DNA of 64,000 nucleotides from Aristolochia californica (lineage: Eukaryota > Streptophyta > Magnoliopsida > Piperales > Aristolochiaceae), in NCBI GenBank assembly GCA_029961685.1, contig JARWKL010000010.1, forward strand, positions 23,844,067-23,908,066. The letters are read 5' to 3'. The notes under the pieces are model-generated. The model was not told the origin of the DNA, did not search any database, and worked only from the letters and a program-made list of their open reading frames with translations. Shown piece by piece: positions 1-9,757 of this stretch. The number at the start of each line of letters is the position of its first letter. Position 1 is the first letter of the stretch. The position numbers and the translations under genes are program-made.

Positions 1-235
1 TTGAAGGAGCTTGACTATATGAAAGCAAGGATGGGATGGAAAGAGACGTGAAATTTCAAAGAATATGACTCACTCCTTCACTCTAAAGCATTTTTAAGAG
101 ATTTTGCAAGATTGAGAGTAAAATCTTAGGATATTTTCAAATTAATGCTCATTAAAATTTTCAATACAATGTTTGGTGAGGTATTAAAAACTTCCCCAAA
201 TCAAACTAGTCATTTTTTGCCCATTAGCAAAAATC
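1..235. other. unannotated flank
   Basis: AT-rich sequence in which I see no gene, RNA or repeat boundary. Confidence 0.5.
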
Positions 236-730
236 AGTAATTTGATTGATCGGTCATTGTTATGTGACTAATCGATCAATTGATCATAACAACTACTTTT
301 CTGTTTGACAGTGACATATTGATCTATGAACTGATTGATCAATATGTTACGGTTGGTCCAGAAAAGTTAAGTTACTCATTCATTGACTAGGGGATGATCG
401 ATCAATCAGAATTACCTCTAACTATGCACAAATATGATCGATTAGTGCATTTCCTATGATCAATCATGCTTTATGCCCCTGACTTGCAAGATTCTGTTTG
501 ATTGGCAAGATTCTATCTGATCGATCAATTAGGTGGGGTAATCAATCATTCCATGTAAAATTTGATTTCCTGGGTAGAATTGATCAATCAATCCAAATGG
601 GTTAATTGATTAGGCTCTTTAGCATGAAATAATCATGTTCTGGATGATGGATCAATCGACTATGGTTTCTCATTCATGCTTTATATTTCTGGCCCCTGCA
701 CTTCTAGATGATCGATCACTCTAGTGTCAG
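236..730. repeat. LTR-like debris rich in GATCGATCAAT words
   Basis: The words GATTGATC, GATCGATCAAT, TGATCAAT and close variants occur at short irregular intervals throughout this stretch. There is no fixed period, so it is not a simple satellite. No reading frame of any length is present. Similar word-rich stretches, built on GTCGACCCC instead, occur inside LTR-like debris at about 21.05-21.35 kb. I therefore infer that this is the inside of a long LTR or untranslated retroelement region. No LTR ends could be fixed. Confidence 0.45.
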
Positions 731-1555
731 TTCAACTATGTTGACATTTAAAATATGAGAATGTTTTTTTTCTCTAAGTTCTCTAACAAGTTCTAAGTGA
801 TGTTCTTAAACATATCTATATGCATTTTGTGACTTAAAGCTCCAATTTCACAATTGTACTTAATGATGGGAGTTTAGGAATACTCTCTTACATTGTGACT
901 GAGTATGGACATTTAACTTTTACATTTGAACTCTAGTCTTCTCGTTGTCTTCTTCCTTGTGGGTGCTTCTTCTAGTGATGTCCTTCAATGATGCTCGAGA
1001 TCTTGTGTAGGCTTGATCATTTTAAAGTTTTAAACCTTGAGATGCATTGACTCTTGAAGGTGAAATATCTAAATACTTAGTTTTTCAAATTGTTAGATCA
1101 ATTTAGTTTTGTTATCATAAAAAATAACATAGGAGTCAACCTATGCTCAACACTTAGCCATGAATTTGAAGTACCTCACATTCATACTCTGTGATCCACT
1201 TGTCCCATACTCTGAAATTAGAAGAATGGCGGTCTTCAACTTGAGTTTTTCAAGCAAGCTAAGTATTTTTTTTTTACATTCATAGTTATTTTAGTACTTT
1301 GTTTGGTTGATTTGAGTTTTGATAAATTACTTTATCTGAGTTTTGAATTTTGATATCAAAAGTCTTTGAAGAGATTATCGTATACTTTTAATTTTTATAC
1401 ATAGTGGTGCCAATCATATTGGTAGAACCACTTAAGTATTTTTTATATTATATTATTTTGTTCCATTGATCTATATGTCTATCAAAAGACATATTGTGCT
1501 TTATTGAAAAGCAAGAGACCTTTGTTATGTAGTCATTTGTTAACTTGCTAAGCAT
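731..1555. other. no gene seen; retroelement-like filler
   Basis: No coding region was recognised. Phrases such as the stretch ending near 1140 resemble the non-coding ends of plant copia-type elements, but no terminus or domain can be fixed. Confidence 0.3.
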
Positions 1556-1760
1556 CTATACTTAGTGTTGTCGTAAGTCCCTATGTGGACAAGTGTTGTT
1601 CTTGCCATAAGATCTATGTGGGCTAGTATTTTCTATTGCCATAAGACCCCATCTGGGCAGGTGTTGTTGTTTCCATAAGTCCATATGTAGGCAAGTATTG
1701 TTGTTGATGTTGCTATTGTTTTTGTTGTTGTTGTTGTTGTTATTTTAGTAAGTCCTTGTG
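1556..1760. repeat. imperfect minisatellite plus GTT microsatellite
   Basis: Four degenerate copies of a unit of about 35-55 bp are visible, each with a core like ATAAGTCCATATGTGGGCAAG followed by a GTTGTT-rich tail. The last runs into a (GTT)n tract at about 1700-1745. Similar leader-like repeats ('AAATCTCTTTGTGGGTCTAG') occur at 24240-24420 and 53060-53200, suggesting the same class of retroelement debris. Confidence 0.55.
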
Positions 1761-2903
1761 TAAAAAAAGTGTTGTTATAGGTTTTTTATTTAGAGTTTGC
1801 TAACTATAAGCCCTTAATTATTAGGGGAAGGTGTTGTAATTGAACCTGTGTGGTTCTAATTTGTAGATGTCAATTGACTTTACATAGTGGATCCTTTAAT
1901 TCCAAGGTAAAAGATCCATGGGAGTAGAGCCACAATCTAACATATTGATTGTCAACCACGTTAAATATTGGTATTGTGGATGTGATTATGCTAGATTGTT
2001 TTAAAGTTCATAATTTTTTAGTAAACTTATTCACCCCCTATAAGTTTACTTTGAACGAATCCTTTTCAAACTCTGTCTTAAGTCTCATGCCAAGTGTTGA
2101 TAGCTTTGTGATAAAAAATCCATAGGAACTAGTTCTTAGTTGTGTTTGTTTTCTTGTGAGTGTGGCACACACATGCATGGGAAGGGGATCTCTACTCTTG
2201 AGTCTTACACTTCCCCTTTTTTACACAACCTAGTGCTACACGAAGAAATATGAACATAGAATACATGCCCAAGGAATGAATCATGAACATAGAAATCATG
2301 CCCATGGAAAACCTACAAGAAGAGAGGTTCACACCCATGCAAAGGAGACATTATTCTCAGTCATGCAAGCCATGCAAAGGGGGACGTCTTCATGCATGGA
2401 TGAATCTCAGCCACCTCAAGGATCTTCTATAATTAGTTATCCTACATTCACCCACATGAGGGACCCACCACAAGCAAACTTAGCTATTCAAGATTCTCCT
2501 ACAAATCATACTCAATTAATCAAAATCAATCAAGGATAATTATCCTCACAAATCACTCAATAAAAGGGAGATAATCAAAGACAAATGATTCACTGAAGTG
2601 AAGAGGATCAAGATCCAAGAATCGTAGAAGAAGAATGAAAGGAACAACCAATTGATTTGTCCAAATTTGTAAAGACACCTAGATGACACTAGGACACTTC
2701 AATGTGTAGAATTCTAGACCTTAGTATTTCCTTTTTGTGGGGTTTCAAAAAACTATGTAAACCCTTGCATACTTACATCTTCACACTGATTAAATTCAAA
2801 CAATTCTTTTTGTTCCTCTGTTGGTGGTTCGAAGACTTGTTCTTGTGCATTGAAGTGCCTTCCCAAATCTTCCATGATTGCTTAAATTTTCTCACCTTCA
2901 TCA
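1761..2903. other. no gene seen; probable LTR-element debris
   Basis: An open frame of 87 codons at 2276-2539 matches nothing I recognise and has no supporting context. The phrase ATTCACCCCCTATAAG near 2030 is of a kind common in plant LTR elements. Nothing else can be supported. Confidence 0.3.
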
Positions 2904-3322
2904 TGTTGAATTTATGGAAAAGAGAAATACTTCATTGACTTATTATAACCATAGTACATGAACCTCTATTTATAATAGAGGAAGGTAGTAGAGTCCAATT
3001 ACAATAAAATTACCTTTGTCCCAATTGCACCCAAACTCCAACTCTTAACGATAAGTCCTAGTATAATTAAATAACTCAATATAGGTAAAAGACAAATATT
3101 ACTCCAACTAGAACTCTTCTAGGACGTTACCATAAGATAAAGATGCCTTTGTGAGTCCTTATTGATCTTTCAACTAATGTGATATGGATGCCAGCTTGTG
3201 GTAATCATGGTTGGTCCTTGGGCCCATCTTGTGGGCCTTTCTTGGTCAAGTGGCCCATGTTATAATACTCTTAGATATGTGGGTCTTCCTTGGTCGTGTG
3301 GGCTGGAACCCATCTTCCAACA
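2904..3322 (-). mobile_element. solo LTR (minus orientation) with 5-bp target duplication
   Basis: Read on the minus strand the block begins TGTTGGAAGATGG and ends ATAAATTCAACA, so it has the TG...CA termini of an LTR and is 419 bp long. It is flanked by CATCA on both sides (2899-2903 and 3323-3327), a perfect 5-bp target site duplication. A TATA box (CTATTATAAATAG) lies in the expected place. No internal region is present on either side, so it is a solo LTR produced by LTR-LTR recombination. Related copies lie at 38974-39288 and, truncated, at 15856-16127. Confidence 0.85.
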
Positions 3323-3705
3323 CATCATCTGGTTGCTTCACAATCACCTCCTTTATCTATCCTAAACAAGGTTGAGGAAGACCATACATGAAATTAATGG
3401 GATGCCTTTGGTGATTTTCTCTTCTGAAACTCTTAAAAACATCATTTTGGATCTGGAGCTTTTAGTCCTCTTACCAAGGGATGCGTTTGTCACTTATATC
3501 AAGTATTGAGTAATATGTGTTAGACTTTGGGTGTATTGATTAGCTTTGAAAGATGATACATAACTAATACAATCCAAAAGATGATGCATATTAGATGTAA
3601 TGATACAGATATTATGAGTTACGCCAATTCTTGAGGTTGATACGTAACACATTACCCACCTTGTCTACTTTTTAGTGTTGGTAATTATAGCTAGTTAAAC
3701 TAAAA
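3323..3705. other. no gene seen
   Basis: AT-rich. The part at about 3480-3660 resembles the GATGATACAT-type stretch at 35040-35190, so it is probably shared retroelement debris. Confidence 0.3.
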
Positions 3706-3860
3706 AGACTAAAAATATCTTAGCTAAGGTGTAGTTTTGGATAAAATTGAAAAGTCACCTACAAAATAATAATTGTCATTTCTAATTAATGTGAAAGGAT
3801 ATCATTTTTCTGGGATACCACATTTCCCAAAACTACACCTTAGCTAAGGTTTTTTAGTCT
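3706..3860. mobile_element. foldback MITE with terminal inverted repeats of about 35 bp
   Basis: The left arm (3706-3740, starting AGACTAAAAA and ending GTAGTTTTGG) is almost the exact reverse complement of the right arm (3827-3860, starting CCAAAACTAC and ending TTTTAGTCT). The centre of about 86 bp is non-coding. Length (155 bp), arm length and lack of coding match a miniature inverted-repeat transposable element. A target duplication could not be assigned with confidence because both flanks are A-rich, so the superfamily is open. Confidence 0.75.
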
Positions 3861-5182
3861 AAAGGTAATAGAAGTTAAAATTATTCATAAAACTATTTTA
3901 TTTCTTGAATATTTTTGGATATTCTAAATCATTAGAGTTCACGATGTAGCAATTTAATATCTTCTTTTACATTTCTTTTGATTTCAAACTAATAGTAAGT
4001 ATGTGATAGTAAGAAAGTAACATTGAGAAGTTCTCATCTTGAATATCATATATTTTAAAATCATTGATGATGGGATTCATCTTGGATATAATAAATGTTT
4101 TGGCTGAATTTATTTTAAAATCCATTAATATATTTGTGTGATTTTGTGATTTGTTTGCTATGTTGTTTTGAGTCTATATGGTAAATTCAGGCAATGAATA
4201 GTGTGCAAGAAGCATGAATGGAGAAATGAGATAGAACTCATATTCTAAAATCAGCAGATCTTTTTTGAAGTAGTAAAAGAAGAAGAAAGCAACCTCATAA
4301 GGAGTTTGAGATAGAGGCTAGCAAATAAAGAAACCACAAAAATGCGATAAGTTGAAAAGCTAAAATCCCAAAATCTCATTTGATGTCTGCAAATGAAAAA
4401 CTAAAGGCACAAAAGGAACTATAGAGTATGGTGAAAGAAATGGAGCATTGAGCTAGTTTATAGAAGAATTTGGGAGAAATGTGAATGAAACCAAATGAAG
4501 GGTGGTGCATAAAAGAGATGATGAAGTCACCTTTGAGAAAGTTGGTCATGAGACCAAGAGTGTCAATTGAGCATAGTTGGCATGAATATTGAAAAGGAGA
4601 AAGAAGCAGTAGGGGAAAGAACGAGAAAATGTAGCCCAAAAGGAGGTTATATACTCTAGACAAGGGTCTTGAAAATTAGCTTCTAGGGAGCCACTTAGTA
4701 AATCTAGGTGAAATTAGAGCCATGCTAGCTCAGCTTTAGAAGTGAAAATTGACTAACAATTTTGACCAGTGTTTTAGTCATTGTATAAGGTTTTGTGAGT
4801 ATGAAATGAGACATGTAGTCCCAAGATCCCTAAAAAAAGAGTTGTGTTTTGATTGTGATAATACTTGAGACTACTTAAGGATGCTTGAATGCATGAAAAT
4901 AAAGGGAGTGCAAAATTTAAGGGGGAGTACAATTACAAGTTAATGTACATATAGGGGTAGTAGAATGCAATAGGAAAAGAGAGAGCATCGCATGACGTCG
5001 GGGGAGCATCACTATAAGGGGAGCATACCTATAGTCCCCATTATAAATTTTGATGATATCAAAAGGGGGAGAAAATTTGGAGTGAAAGTATAAAAATCCA
5101 CACAAAGTCAACATAGCATTGAACTTTGGGGAGTCAAGATGAAAGAGTTTGATTTTTGTATTTGGTATTCCTTTTATGCATT
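3861..5182. other. LTR-retrotransposon 3' internal debris
   Basis: There is no recognisable protein domain. The phrase GATATCAAAAGGGGGAGA at about 5053-5072 is of a type common in plant copia (SIRE-like) elements between the pol region and the 3' LTR, which is why I call it retroelement debris. The several short frames on both strands here show no known motif. Confidence 0.4.
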
Positions 5183-5470
5183 CATAACATTTGTATCACT
5201 AAAAAACTTATGAGTGTCTGCTATAAAAATGTAGGGAATGTTGGTTTTAAGAACCCATTGAGATAATTTTTATGATAACAAACACTCAAGTTACTAATTA
5301 TATGGCTTAAGTTTGTTATGTAGTTTAAAAATTCCCCAAAGAAATTTTTTGTATTCATTTTATGCACTCATAACATTTGTATCACTATAAACTTATGAGT
5401 TTTTGTGATCATAAAAATGGAGGCAATGTTGATCTTAAGAACTTGGAACAAGTATACCCAACTTGTATAC
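5183..5470. repeat. direct repeat of about 186 bp; possible LTR edge at 5239
   Basis: CATAACATTTGTATCACTA starts at 5183 and again at 5369, and the similarity continues through a following ATGTTG(A/G)T(C/T)TTAAGAAC segment. TGTTGGTTTTAAGAACCC at 5239 resembles TGTTGGTCTCAAGATCC at 20621 and TGTTGGCCCCAAAATCCCC at 45011, all followed by GATAATTTT(G/T)ATGA. I read these as 5' edges of one LTR family, inferred from repetition only. Confidence 0.45.
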
Positions 5471-5729
5471 AAGTATACAAAAGTGGTCTCATTGCAATCT
5501 CTTTAGTGAAGATATTGGTCACCTGGCTTTGGGAAGAGACATATTCAAGGGATATAATCCCAGCTGATTTATTTTTCTCAAAAAAAATGATAATCAATCT
5601 CAAAATGTTTTGTCCTTTAGAAAAGACTGAATTGCAGATAATTGTTTGATTACCACAATGAAGATTCATCAAGGTATATTCAAAGAGAAGTGACTTTACC
5701 CATAATATTTCACTCAATGTATGTGTCAT
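5409..5729 (-). pseudogene. Ty1/copia RNase H relic
   Basis: The minus-strand translation carries the end of a copia-type RNase H. It has SEILWVKSLLFE (usual form SELLWLKSLL), then LHCGNQTIICNSVFS (usual form CDNQAAIxxAxNPVFH), then a segment ending GIISLEYVSSQSQVTNIFTK (usual form ...QLADIFTKAL). In the full enzyme the Asp of the CDN motif is catalytic; here it reads CGN, so the copy is dead. The frame is open over about 107 codons, but the rest of pol upstream of about 5735 is not recognisable and no LTRs are attached. It is a host-genome retrotransposon scrap, most likely unrelated to the neighbouring F-box module. Confidence 0.75.
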
Positions 5730-5879
5730 TGCATTGGATTAGTTAACCACATTCTATTTCTTATTTCTACAGTCTAAGAACTCATTTAGTTTATTGAACT
5801 CAGAGAATTATTTGAAAGAAATCTCGAAAATCAAATGGAAAGAAACTTCATAACTCAACGAAACCCCATTAAGGTATAA

Positions 5880-6263
5880 CTGAATTTTTTCACATTACTT
5901 TGTAAGCATTGAACCAGGCGTAATCTTACTCGGTCCAATTATGATAGGACCAGACTAATAGGCCGAGATCTTCCGGTTTTAAGCTAAATCTATTTTCCCT
6001 ATATAAGAAACAAAAAATCATTAAACCGAGGGTCAATTTTGGTTCTGACACCACTCATCCATGTGGTTGTTGGAACTTTCTGTTTCCATCCTAAAATGGT
6101 TGCTAACATAGCTACATTTGTCACGCCCCATCATCAGGTTTGTAACAACCAATTTCCTAGTGTCTTACAAGTTACAATTAATTTTCAGCTTTGTTACAAC
6201 CAATTTTATGAGCGCAATCAATGATTGGATTGTTTGTTATAGCCAAAAATCCATTAACAAGAG
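5880..6263 (+). promoter_or_regulatory. upstream region of antisense unit, F-box module copy 1
   Basis: This region is the reverse complement of 18265-18540, 42550-42830 and 55620-55890 in the other three modules. A block carrying CACGCCCCATC(A/G)TCAGGTTTGT, then GTAACAACCAATTTCC, is tandemly repeated here (about 6125-6290 and 6300-6440) but single in the other copies. It lies just upstream of the conserved TATA-like box and is a plausible upstream promoter region. Confidence 0.4.
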
Positions 6264-6940
6264 TTATATAAATTAGGAAAGAGTAGGGGAGACCACCGAT
6301 TTGCTGGTGTCTTACAAGTTACAACCAACTTTCAGGTTTGTTTCAACCAATTTTATGAGCGCATTGAATGTCTGAATTGTTTGTTACAGTCAGAAATACA
6401 TAAACAAGAGTTATACAAAGCAGGAGAGAGTTAGAGCAATGAGAGTAGGGGAAAGAGAATCAAGAGTGTTTTGTCTTTCCTTTCATCTTCTTATTCTTTT
6501 GCATTTTGTAAAGAAATTGCAGCAAAGAAGAGGAACAACATAGCTGTTCAAACTTGTGATCCTCTTTCTTCTAGGAGACTGGATTCTTGTACTGCAATTG
6601 ATCCATTTGTAAGCCTTTTCTCATTCATTCATCTGTTTAAAATGTGCAATTTGGGTGCTCTCTCCTTCGCTATTTGAATCCTCTTTATTTTTTTTCTTTA
6701 ATGTTGCTTTCCTAAATATTCTCAACGCCATTTAAGTTTGTCTGCTTGCTTATCACAGGTAAACACTGCTGGAGCTCCGCCAGTACCTGAGATATTGACA
6801 AGTTGAACAATCCAGTTTTTCAAATTGAAATGCTCAACCCAACCGGTCTAGATGCTGAATTGGTTGGGTTGAGCATTCAATTTGACAAACGTGATGGTTC
6901 AAAGTAGCAGCTGGCTGGGTTGAGCATTCAATTTGAAAGG
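6264..6940 (+). ncRNA. candidate spliced hairpin RNA unit, copy 1
   Basis: Seen: a TATA-like box TTATATAAA (6264-6272) and a second, TTATACAAA (6411-6419), at the position conserved in the other modules. A transcribed-looking stretch follows, then a donor CATTT|GTAAGCC at 6609 and a T-rich tract ending TTATCACAG at 6758. The next exon carries a hairpin: arm CAAATTGAAATGCTCAACCC... (6821-6844) and its reverse complement (6862-6884) around a 17-nt loop, with one unpaired base. A third partial arm lies at about 6913-6938. The exon then runs antisense into the 3' end of the F-box relic. The same architecture recurs at 18258-17757, 42535-42031 and 55596-55045 (all minus). Transcription and function are inference; it could instead be the 5' end of a decayed protein gene. 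Confidence 0.35.
6821..6884 (+). repeat. near-perfect inverted repeat (hairpin), copy 1
   Basis: A 24-nt left arm and a 23-nt right arm, differing by one deleted T, lie around the loop 6845-6861. The arm core is TGGGTTGAGCATT. Confidence 0.85.
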
Positions 6941-7985
6941 CTTGAGTTCAAGTGGTCTACATCCCTGGATAGTTCAAAGTAGAAGTCAAGGTCAATGGTT
7001 AGCATCTCGGAAGATTCATTTAGGGAGGGGATGTCTTTGAAATTTGGCATGTCACAACTCGACCCTTGACCTTGAGACTATTCAGGTTCGGCTTGCTTAT
7101 CTACATCTCTTCAGCCAAAGTTGAACAATCTTCCTTACTTTTATTTTTTAGAGATTTGAAACCTTTGAAATTGTAATGAGGCTCCTTGATGCATCAGGTT
7201 AAGTTGAGTGAAGATATCGATGGACAAGAGAAAAAAAAATCTAGTTTTCTGAATTTCTTCATCCATCGAAGATCATCAAGTTCAAGCTACTAACTCCACT
7301 ATTAATCTCTTCAGTTGAAGATGATCAATTTTCATTGACTTCAGGGAGTCGTAGTTACTCAAACTCAAATCCTCGAGCCACAAATTATCTCACCTACTTG
7401 ATCACCAGTAATGGTCATGCGATAGAGAGCAAAACTTCTTGGGGTTTTGAAACCCTTGACATCTTTCGGAGGCTACAGTATGTAGCAAGTTAAGTTAAGA
7501 GATGATATTGATAGACAAGATAACAAAGAGTTTGACATTCTCAATTTATTCATCCCCCACCTGATATCATCATCATCATCTATTGAGTCTGAGTGCCTTA
7601 TACTTCCACTCAAATCAAGCACAAGCTCCCCAAATCCTTCGACTTTGACAAATTTAATCCATTATGTGAGATGAGTATCTGTCACCGAGACAATAGAACG
7701 GGCGGAACTTCTTAATCTTGTCCAGAGTATGGAGTTGTAGAAGTTGGTAGACAGCTTGTACATAATATGCCTTCTTTAAATTTCTTGTGAACTCCTTGTC
7801 AAGCCTATAATAGTGTTGTAAATCCATAGGGGTTTCCACATGTTTATCCATTGCCTAGACAAAATTGATGTCATCACTGTACACTTCAACGGAAGAAAAG
7901 AGAGTATGTGGTGAATAATATTTTCTGGTAGCTTGCTGATATTGTCAATCTTCTGAGTAAAGGTTCTCTTATGCAGAAAGTCCAT
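6937..7985 (-). pseudogene. FBD/LRR F-box protein relic, module copy 1
   Basis: Starting at the ATG at 7985 the minus strand encodes an F-box: SKLPENIIHHILSFLPLK, then TSILSRQWINMWK, the usual N-terminal form of plant F-box/LRR (FBD-type) proteins. These are substrate-recognition subunits of SCF ubiquitin ligases. The frame breaks just after the F-box near 7800; the continuation (LDKEFTRNLKKAYYVQAV) is in another frame at 7654-7851. Further downstream are pieces such as GELVLDLSG-like and LDFYFELS-like segments, broken by stops. The same frame break occurs in module copy 4, so it predates the copies' spread. The 3' end overlaps the opposite-strand hairpin unit. Not functional as read. Confidence 0.7.
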
Positions 7986-8064
7986 TGACTGGCTTTTTGT
8001 TTGTTACACACTGCTATTTGTGATCTGAAATAACAAAAAAAGTATTGTGTTAATCAATCTATTT

Positions 8065-8607
8065 TCTGGGCAAAAACTTGAGTTCAAGTGATCTATATCC
8101 CTGGATAGTTCAAATTAGAATTCGAGGTCAAGGCTGAGCATCTCCGTAGCTTCATCTAGGGAGGGTGTTGTTGAAAGTGGCCTTGTTCCAAACTCCACCA
8201 TTGTACTTAAGACTCTTCAGGTTCCATCTCTTCAGCCAAAAATTATCTATCTTCATTGCTTTCATTTTTTAGGGATTGAGACCATTGAAAAAGTAATGAG
8301 GCTCCTTTATGCATCAGGTAAACTCGAGTGAAGATATCGATGGACAAGAGAACAAACAATCCGGTTTTCTGAATTTCTTCATCCATCGAATATCATCAAG
8401 TTCAAGCTACTGAACACCTATTGCAGACAAATCAATCCACCTCGAGAGATCAAATGAGTAGCTCTCACAGGGTTCAAAAAACAAATGAATATTCTGTTGG
8501 TATTGTTTGTGATACGAAATCAATATTCTGTAACTCTCCAAATTCTCAATAAAATTGTAAAGACATGTTTTCTGAGTATAGTAATGAATCTTCTCAGGGT
8601 TGTACAT
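8065..8607 (-). pseudogene. FBD/LRR F-box C-terminal fragment upstream of copy 1
   Basis: The minus-strand frame from 8607 contains YSFDLSRWIDLSAIGVQ and is followed after stops by a DDIRWMKKF-like segment and an LKSLKY segment. These match the middle and C-terminal parts seen in the other F-box relics of this window (for example 36250-36650). It lies immediately upstream of the F-box start at 7985, so two family members, the first truncated, sit head to tail. The sequence just before 7985 resembles a 3' splice site (TTGTTATTTCAGATCAC). Heavily broken. Confidence 0.55.
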
Positions 8608-8639
8608 TTATTCCATAACTTGTTCCCTCAACAGGATTG

Positions 8640-9088
8640 TTTGCTGCATTGAAGAGATGATTCACCACTTCTTCTCACTCCCTCAACCTCTTATGCAAAA
8701 CGAGAGTTGAGTGAAAATCTGAGAGATAACAGAAAATCAGATTGATTTTGGATCTTCAAAGAAATGAAAGCGATAATGACAAAATCGCAGAACCCAATTG
8801 CGATTTCCATTTGACTAGTTGGAACTGATTTCAGTTAAACTCAATTAGTTTCGATCTTGACTATGACTCTTTGCTGAAAATCTACTGAGCGAACGTCTTT
8901 CTGCTGCTATAAGTCGCTTCTTATCTAACCATCTTCTCGGCACGCTCAGCTCTGACTCGCACACGTTAGTCTCTTTACTCTTCTATCGTCTATTTATTTT
9001 TTGTTTCATCTTTTTTTCCCCGTTCTTCTTCTTTCCTTTCCGTTTTACCTGTGTTTCTCCTCTCTTCTGTATTTTCCACTTCATCAAC
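8640..9088. other. 5'-flank-like region, no gene seen
   Basis: Matches, in reverse orientation, the segment before F-box copies 2 and 3 (about 16780-16880 and 40930-41010). The part beyond about 8900 is pyrimidine-rich. A 101-codon frame (9001-9306) is low-complexity and unlikely to be coding. Confidence 0.35.
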
Positions 9089-9172
9089 CTCTACAAGTTC
9101 GTTTAATTCCAATCATCAACCTCTACAGGTATTCAGCTTCTTTAATTCCAATCATCAACCTCTACAGGTTCG
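9089..9172. repeat. short tandem repeat carrying CTACAGGT
   Basis: Three close copies of a unit with TCATCAACCTCTACA(A/G)GT are present, the last two separated by about 40 bp and both preceded by TTTAATTCCAA. Confidence 0.7.
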
Positions 9173-9757
9173 TTTTCTTCTCAAATGAACTTCTCTTTCT
9201 TCTATCATGGACTGCTTCGTCTTACATAGATTTATTATTTCTGTTCTATTTTATTTTTTTTCTTTTCTATCGATATGTTTCCTTTTTCTTTTCTGTTTCT
9301 ATTTGAACAAACTGAGATGCATGCAGCATGGATTGATATGAGAAGAGGTACGTAAAAAAAATATCTATTCAGCGATTTTTTTTGTTTTTTTGCATATCCT
9401 TAAATGTCCTGTTCTTTTATGGGTGTAATTGATCAAGCTTGTCTCCTTTATTGATCTATTGAATGCATTTTAGAAAAGCATTTTGCTTGGTTTCGTCCAT
9501 ATTGATATAGGGGAAGAGAAAAACTGTATCAGCTTTGCTTTTGAGGTAGGAACCTTGGCTGATTTAATGGCGGTTAGCTTTCTAAAAATAGAAAATAGGC
9601 AAACAAATAATTTTAGGGTTTCAATTAATCTCTTCTTCCCCTTCAATGTGCACTAATATAATAAACTAAAGTTTAATTTTCGGATCCGTGGCAAAAAAAT
9701 TTTATAATATAATCACCACATTCCTAACGCTAGTGGTGCTTGTCATTCATGTCTGCC
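9173..9757. other. no gene seen
   Basis: Pyrimidine-rich, then AT-rich; no domain or repeat boundary recognised before the start of duplication unit A. Confidence 0.35.

Noticed and set aside
240..720. CRISPR-like array from the repeated GATCGATCAAT words
   Set aside because: Spacing and repeat sequence are irregular, and the context is plant nuclear DNA.
2276..2539. 87-codon frame as a gag or small protein gene
   Set aside because: No zinc knuckle, domain or conserved neighbour; composition resembles surrounding debris.
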